From NCBI RefSeq assembly GCF_020151015.1, contig NZ_CP083746.1, positions 1,393,001 through 1,457,000 on the forward strand: a stretch of DNA of 64,000 nucleotides, written 5' to 3'. A program made the position numbers and the translations under genes. This DNA is from Pseudomonas sp. p1(2021b). Its GTDB lineage: Bacteria > Pseudomonadota > Gammaproteobacteria > Pseudomonadales > Pseudomonadaceae. Under the pieces are notes generated by a model. The model saw nothing but the letters and a program-made list of their open reading frames with translations, made no database searches and was not told the DNA's origin. Of this stretch, positions 58,341-64,000 are shown piece after piece (position 1 is the first letter of the stretch; every line of letters begins with the position of its first letter).

Positions 58341-59309
58341 ATGATCGTCGATCGTCAAGGCAGGCGCTTTCGCAACCTGCGTGTCAGCCTGACGGCTGCC
58401 TGCAACTATGCCTGTACGTACTGCGTGCCCGATGGCAAGCGCCTGGTGGCGGCGCAGGATGAGCTTCCGGCCGAGTTGCTGGCCCGTGGCGTGGCCTACC
58501 TGGTCGAAGCGGCCGGGATCGAGCGGCTGCGTATCACCGGTGGCGAGCCGTTGGTCAGCCCGCGCCTCGAGGCCTTTCTCGAAGCAGTCGGAACGCTGGG
58601 CCTGGCCGATATCGGCCTGACCACCAACGGCCAGTTGCTCTCGCGCAAACTCCCATTGCTCAAGGCCGCCGGTATTCGTCGTCTGAATGTGTCCCTCGAC
58701 ACGCTCGACCCCGACGCCTTCCGCCGTATTGCCCGTGGCGGCGATCTGGCCACGGTGCTGGCTGGCATGGAACAGGCCAGTGCCGCCGGCATGGGCATCA
58801 AGGTGAACATGGTACCCATGCGCGGGCAGAACCTGGATCAGGTATTGCCACTGCTCGACTACTGCTTGGAGCGGGGTTACGAATTGCGCTTCATCGAGCT
58901 GATGCGCATGGGCCATCTTGCCCGCGACCACAACGCCTTTCTTCAGCAATTCGTCGGCCTCGAACAATTGCTCGATCTGATTGGCCAGGCCCATGCCTTC
59001 CAGCAGGCCAGCGCGCCACTGGATGCCACCGCCTTGCGCTATCGAGTGGCTGGCAAAGGCCATTTTGGCGTGATCGCCAACGAGAGCGTGCCGTTCTGCC
59101 GGACCTGCTCACGGCTGCGCTTGTCCTCCACGGGCTGGTTGCACGGCTGTCTGTCATCGGGTAACCGGCATTTCGTCGGTGACCTTCTGGAAAAGCCTCG
59201 CCATCAGGCCCTGCCGGCCTTGCAACGCTTGCTGGTCAAGGCCCTGGCGGATAAGCAGGACCTGGCGTTTTCCGGCGGCATGACGGTGATGAAGGTGATC
59301 GGTGGCTGA
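58341..59309 (+). CDS. moaA: GTP 3',8-cyclase MoaA
   Basis: 322-aa radical SAM enzyme. The first [4Fe-4S] site is in 'AACNYACTYCVP' (CX3CX2C), 'RITGGEPLV' follows, and the second site is in 'FCRTCSRLRL' with a later Cys in 'GCLSSGN'. The protein ends in '...VMKVIGG', with the C-terminal Gly-Gly needed for catalysis. It starts molybdopterin synthesis. The start at 58341 gives MIVDRQGRRF; the upstream frame is open but reads through the TetR gene. No other moa gene is adjacent. Confidence 0.93.
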   Translation: MIVDRQGRRFRNLRVSLTAACNYACTYCVPDGKRLVAAQDELPAELLARGVAYLVEAAGIERLRITGGEPLVSPRLEAFLEAVGTLGLADIGLTTNGQLLSRKLPLLKAAGIRRLNVSLDTLDPDAFRRIARGGDLATVLAGMEQASAAGMGIKVNMVPMRGQNLDQVLPLLDYCLERGYELRFIELMRMGHLARDHNAFLQQFVGLEQLLDLIGQAHAFQQASAPLDATALRYRVAGKGHFGVIANESVPFCRTCSRLRLSSTGWLHGCLSSGNRHFVGDLLEKPRHQALPALQRLLVKALADKQDLAFSGGMTVMKVIGG

Positions 59310-59374
59310 CCTGGCGTAAAAGCTGCATCTGGCGGCTATTCGCCGGTTTTTCGTCGCCGGTTTCTGGAGGAAGA

Positions 59375-59980
59375 ATGCGTAGGCTGGTCTTGTCGCTGGC
59401 GCTGTTGGCGCTGGGCGGTTGCATGAATGTCAGTGATATGGGCGAGGGGGTTCGCTACCACATGAGCGATGCCGGGCTGCTGGACCACAGCGATACCCGA
59501 CGTAGCCTGTCGGTGCGCCTGCAGCCCGACTCGTTCATCTTCATCGGCCAGGGGCATTTCGCACCGCCAGGCAAGGGGCCGGTGCCCCGGCCGAACGTGG
59601 TGGCCGAGGAAGCCTACAAGAGCTTCGTCGAATATTTCCCGCTGGTGCGTCGCGCCCAAGGGCCGCTGGGGTTGGAAGAGGCGCTGGCCGAAGCTCGCTC
59701 GGTGGGCGCCCATTATGTGCTCTACACCCGTTTCGCGCGGACCGATGACCGCATCGGCAATGGGGACGAATGGTACGACGAGCAGGCCGTCGATCGCCTG
59801 GGGGTCGATACCGGTGTGGTGCAGATGATGCTGATCGAGACCAGCACCCGCTATTTGATCGATACGGCGCGGATCAAGAGCCGTGGCGGTTTGTTGACGT
59901 TCCACGACAAGGCGCCGGAAGATTTGCTTGGCCCCCCCATGCGCGATTACGCTCGTAGCCTTCTGGGCATGAGTCGTTGA
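59375..59980 (+). CDS. DUF4823 family lipoprotein
   Basis: 201 aa with a lipobox ('[11 protein letters not shown]', Cys16), so it is probably a lipoprotein. Motifs such as '[20 protein letters not shown]' fit DUF4823. Function unknown. It lies directly before the DUF1285 gene, 10 bases apart. Confidence 0.85.
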   Translation: MRRLVLSLALLALGGCMNVSDMGEGVRYHMSDAGLLDHSDTRRSLSVRLQPDSFIFIGQGHFAPPGKGPVPRPNVVAEEAYKSFVEYFPLVRRAQGPLGLEEALAEARSVGAHYVLYTRFARTDDRIGNGDEWYDEQAVDRLGVDTGVVQMMLIETSTRYLIDTARIKSRGGLLTFHDKAPEDLLGPPMRDYARSLLGMSR

Positions 59981-59990
59981 GGGCAGGGTG

Positions 59991-60548
59991 ATGGCAGGTA
60001 CCGGCAAGGCCAATGATCTTCTGGCGCAGATCCCGAAGGAAAAAGGGTTGCCGCCGGTACACCTGTGGAATCCAGATTTTTGCGGCGACATCGACATGCG
60101 CATCGCCCGCGACGGGACCTGGTACTACCTGGGTACGCCGATCGGGCGCAAGCCGATGGTCCGGTTGTTTTCCACCATCATTCGCCGCGATGGCGATGAT
60201 TATTTCCTGGTTACGCCGGTGGAGAAGGTCGGTATCCGGGTCGATGACGCACCCTTCGTCGCCGTGCTGCTGGACGTGCAGGGCAGTGGCGAGCAGCAGG
60301 TGCTGCGCTTTACCAGCAATGTCGATGACCAGGTCGAGGCGGGCCCGGAGCATCCGCTGCGGGTCGAGATCGATCCCCTGACCCAGGAGCCTTCGCCGTA
60401 CATTCTGATGCGCAGCAACCTCGAGGCGCTGATCCATCGCAATGTGTTCTACCAATTGGTGGAGCTGGCGGTCCCGCGTGAAATCGAGGGCCAGGAGTGG
60501 CTTGGGGTTTGGAGCGGCGGGGCGTTCTATCCTGTGGGGCGTCTTTGA
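59991..60548 (+). CDS. DUF1285 domain protein
   Basis: 185 aa from the ATG at 59991; a GTG one codon earlier is possible. '[22 protein letters not shown]', '[19 protein letters not shown]' and '[20 protein letters not shown]' match DUF1285. It is a small beta-rich cytoplasmic protein of unknown role. Confidence 0.88.
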   Translation: MAGTGKANDLLAQIPKEKGLPPVHLWNPDFCGDIDMRIARDGTWYYLGTPIGRKPMVRLFSTIIRRDGDDYFLVTPVEKVGIRVDDAPFVAVLLDVQGSGEQQVLRFTSNVDDQVEAGPEHPLRVEIDPLTQEPSPYILMRSNLEALIHRNVFYQLVELAVPREIEGQEWLGVWSGGAFYPVGRL

Positions 60549-60555
60549 GAATGCT

Positions 60556-60601
60556 GGGGCTGCCTTGCAGCCCTTTCGCGGCACAAGGCCGCTCCTTAGG
60601 T
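60556..60601. repeat. REP element, second type
   Basis: 'GGGGCTGCCTTGCAGCCCTT' followed by TCGCGGCACAAGGCCGCTCC, downstream of the DUF1285 gene. Confidence 0.7.
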
Positions 60602-60706
60602 GCTCAGCACACGTATCGATAGGCCTCCTCGTTTTTCCCTGTATTGGCCATTGGTCCGCGAGCCGTCCGGGCATAACCTGCTGGCAATCGCCAACAGGAG
60701 AACGCC

Positions 60707-61120
60707 ATGAACATTCCCCGCTTATCCCTTGCCGTGCTGTTTGCCCTCGGCGTAACAGGTGTCCAGGTGCCCGCCTGGGCTCACGGCGAGCAACCTGACC
60801 AGGTCAAGGTCCTGCAGGAAAAGCGCCCCAGCAATGCGCCCGGCAAGAAAGCCGTGATGCTTACCGTCCACTATGCCCCGGGCCAGGCATCGCCCGCCCA
60901 TCAGCACCCTGGCGCGGTGATGGCCTACGTGCTCGAAGGTGCGGTGGTATCGAAGCTCAACGATGACCAGGAGAGGACCTACAAGGCCGGCGAATATTGG
61001 TACGAAGCGCCTGGTACCGTGCACAGCGTGTCTCGCAACGCCAGTGAATCCGCTCCGGCCAAGCTGCTGGTCTGGAGCCTGGTGGACGAAGGCAAGCCGG
61101 TGACCGAGCCGTTGAAATAG
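60707..61120 (+). CDS. Periplasmic cupin-domain protein
   Basis: 137 aa with a signal peptide (cleavage after 'VPAWA', about 25). The cupin motifs are 'HQHPGAVMAYVLEGAV' and 'YKAGEYWYEAPGTVHSV', giving likely metal-binding His residues. It is a single-domain cupin. The substrate is unknown. The start follows AGGAG. A strong terminator follows. Confidence 0.87.
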   Translation: MNIPRLSLAVLFALGVTGVQVPAWAHGEQPDQVKVLQEKRPSNAPGKKAVMLTVHYAPGQASPAHQHPGAVMAYVLEGAVVSKLNDDQERTYKAGEYWYEAPGTVHSVSRNASESAPAKLLVWSLVDEGKPVTEPLK

Positions 61121-61141
61121 CGAGTGCAGGCGGCAGAAACG

Positions 61142-61178
61142 AAAAAACCTCCAGTGCTTGCGCAACTGGAGGTTTTTT
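61142..61178. terminator. Bidirectional terminator after the cupin gene
   Basis: AAAAAACCTCCAGT / ACTGGAGGTTTTTT with a loop of about 8 bases. It serves the cupin gene and the convergent tRNA-Asn. Confidence 0.92.
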
Positions 61179-61185
61179 CAGTGTT

Positions 61186-61261
61186 TGGCTCCGCGACCTG
61201 GACTCGAACCAGGGACCCAATGATTAACAGTCATTTGCTCTACCGACTGAGCTATCGCGGA
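61186..61261 (-). tRNA. tRNA-Asn (GTT)
   Basis: 76 bases on the minus strand with encoded CCA. The acceptor stem TCCGCGA pairs with TCGCGGA, and the anticodon loop CTGTTAA carries GTT. Confidence 0.97.
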
Positions 61262-61324
61262 ATCTGCTGCGTATCTTACTGATAGCCAGGGGGAAGTCAA
61301 GCTTACCCCCTGGCAATCAATGGG

Positions 61325-62521
61325 TTACAGCACTTCGACGATGGCCTTGGTGACCACGTGGATGTTGCTCTGGTTCAGCGCGGCCACGCAGATGCGACCG
61401 GTATCCAGGGCATAGATTCCGAACTCGTCCTTCAGGCGGCCGACCTGCTCTGCGGTCAGGCCCGAGTAGGAGAACATGCCGCGCTGGCGACCGACGAAGC
61501 TGAAATCGCGCTTGGCACCGTACGCGGCCAGCAGCTCGACCATCTGCTTGCGCATGCCATGGATGCGGCCACGCATCTCGCCCAGCTCGGCTTCCCACAT
61601 CTGGCGCAGCTCAGTGCTGTTGAGCACGGCGGCGACGATGCTGGCACCGTGGGTCGGCGGGTTGGAGTAGGTGGTGCGGATCACGCGCTTGACCTGGGAC
61701 AGCACGCGGGTGCTTTCGTCCTTGGAGCCGGTGACGATCGACAGGGCGCCGACGCGCTCGCCGTACAGCGAGAACGACTTGGAGAACGAGCTGGAGACGA
61801 AGAAGTCCAGGCCAGACTCGGCGAACAGGCGCACGGCGAAGGCGTCTTCGGCGATGCCGTCGCCGAAGCCCTGGTAGGCCATGTCGAGGAACGGCACGTG
61901 GCCCTTGGCCTTGACCACTTCCAGGACGTTCTTCCAGTCGTCCAGGCCCAGGTCGACGCCGGTCGGGTTGTGGCAGCAGGCGTGCAGGACGATGATCGAG
62001 CCGGACGGCAGGTTGTTCAGGTCCTCGAGCATGCCGGCGCGGTCGACGTCGTTGCTCGGTGCATCGTAGTAACGGTAGTTCTGCACCGGGAAGCCGGCGG
62101 TTTCGAACAGGGCGCGGTGGTTTTCCCAGCTCGGGTCGCTGATGGCGACCACGGCGTTCGGGGAGAGGCGCTTGAGGAAGTCCGCGCCGATCTTCAGAGC
62201 ACCGGTGCCGCCGACCGCCTGCACGGTCACCACGCGGCCTGCAGCCAGCAGCGGCGACTCGGCGCCGAACAGCAGCTTTTGCACCGCCTGGTCGTAGGTG
62301 GCGATACCGTCGATCGGCAGGTAGCCGCGGGAGGCGTGCTGGGCGGCACGCTGGGTCTCGGCTTCGATCACCGCGCGCAGCAGCGGGATACGGCCTTCCT
62401 CATTGCAATAGACGCCCACGCCCAGGTTGACCTTGGCGGTACGGGTATCGGCGTTGAATGCTTCGTTGAGGCCCAGGATGGGGTCGCGGGGTGCCAGCTC
62501 GACAGCGGAAAACAGGCTCAT
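61325..62521 (-). CDS. tyrB: Aromatic/aspartate aminotransferase (class I)
   Basis: 398 aa from the ATG at 62521 (MSLFSAVELAPRDPILGL). 'VNLGVGVYCNEEG', 'GYLPIDGIATYDQAV', 'LHACCHNPTGVDL' and the PLP Lys in 'SSSFSKSFSLYGERVGAL' are class I motifs of the AspC/TyrB type. It transaminates aromatic amino acids and aspartate with 2-oxoglutarate. The choice between AspC and TyrB cannot be made by eye. It diverges from uvrB, as in other Pseudomonas. Confidence 0.88.
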   Translation of the reverse strand: MSLFSAVELAPRDPILGLNEAFNADTRTAKVNLGVGVYCNEEGRIPLLRAVIEAETQRAAQHASRGYLPIDGIATYDQAVQKLLFGAESPLLAAGRVVTVQAVGGTGALKIGADFLKRLSPNAVVAISDPSWENHRALFETAGFPVQNYRYYDAPSNDVDRAGMLEDLNNLPSGSIIVLHACCHNPTGVDLGLDDWKNVLEVVKAKGHVPFLDMAYQGFGDGIAEDAFAVRLFAESGLDFFVSSSFSKSFSLYGERVGALSIVTGSKDESTRVLSQVKRVIRTTYSNPPTHGASIVAAVLNSTELRQMWEAELGEMRGRIHGMRKQMVELLAAYGAKRDFSFVGRQRGMFSYSGLTAEQVGRLKDEFGIYALDTGRICVAALNQSNIHVVTKAIVEVL

Positions 62522-62755
62522 TGTTACCTTGGCTCTGATTGGAGAGTGATAGGGCGCGCACGCTCCGGCCGAGTGCGTTGAAGCGGTGCGCAAACGGGGA
62601 GTCAGTATAGTGATACCGACCGGTCATCGCGACAGTCTGGCGCAGCTTTTGCGGGCTTTTGTGCGATTATTTTTCGACCATTGGTCTAATTGCCCGGTCC
62701 ACTGAAAGACCAGTCCTTGAAACGGGCGCCGGGCGCGCTCATTTCGGTTAGACTA

Positions 62756-62771
62756 CTGGCTAAATTTACAG
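62756..62771 (+). promoter_or_regulatory. LexA-box-like site upstream of uvrB
   Basis: CTG-N10-CAG (CTGGCTAAATTTACAG) lies 26 bases before the uvrB ATG. The outer triplets match the SOS consensus and the centre is AT-rich, but only about six of the ten inner bases agree with CTGTATATAWATACAG. A -10-like TAGACT at 62749-62754 lies just upstream. Confidence 0.5.
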
Positions 62772-62797
62772 TTGCCGCGTCATCCACGAGGTCCGTC

Positions 62798-64000
<1,203 letters not shown>

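Overview
The window is chromosomal DNA of a Pseudomonas, most likely of the P. putida group (P. putida, P. mosselii, P. entomophila and relatives). The evidence is high-GC codon use, the gene order tpm-htpX-alaA-msrB-gpx-sagS, the block comEC-exbBD-lpxK-kdsB-murB-rne-rluC-sppA-maf-rpmF-plsX-fabDG-acpP-fabF-pabC-mltG-tmk-holB-tatD, and many dispersed REP elements containing 'TGTAGGAGCGGGCTTG'-type sequence. Both blocks match the P. aeruginosa orders PA2832-PA2811 and PA2984-PA2957. The species cannot be fixed from the sequence alone.

Layout. 1-8.6 kb: thiopurine methyltransferase (cut by the window edge), HtpX, the aminotransferase AlaA, three oxidative-damage genes (MsrB, glutathione peroxidase, free-Met-sulfoxide reductase), the hybrid kinase SagS and a DUF815 ATPase. 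8.85-9.55 kb: a tRNA operon (Glu-Gly-Glu-Gly-Gly) with a near-consensus promoter and a strong terminator. 9.7-19.0 kb: an accessory block of four large related proteins with no obvious function. 19.0-22.0 kb: two core genes (a PA2816-like protein and the acyl-CoA dehydrogenase FadE). 22.2-29.5 kb: a second accessory block, with a lone beta-rich protein and a chaperone-usher fimbrial operon (pilin, chaperone, usher, tip adhesin). 29.6-32.6 kb: a glutathione S-transferase and an ABC-2 exporter. 32.7-57.1 kb: the envelope, lipid, RNA and DNA-replication block. 57.1-64 kb: the sRNA RgsA, a TetR regulator, MoaA, small envelope proteins, tRNA-Asn, an aromatic/aspartate aminotransferase and the start of uvrB.

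The most interesting part is the 9.7-19.0 kb locus. Its four proteins (808, 819, 744 and 574 aa) share a long N-terminal region that resembles the TULIP-type P47/OrfX fold in spacing and hydrophobic pattern, though this is inference from motif memory. Each is followed by three Ig-like modules. None has a signal peptide. The first two are tandem paralogues with a conserved N-terminus, a strongly diverged middle and a nearly identical 3' end, a mosaic that suggests recombination around a specificity region. The locus directly follows the tRNA operon and carries no integrase or transposase.

Other points: pilZ appears to be missing from its usual place between holB and tatD; a LexA-like box precedes uvrB; yceD may be translated from a nearly leaderless mRNA; the RNase E scaffold contains a long REERxP repeat tract; and there is a possible frameshifted small gene between the fimbrial operon and the GST gene.
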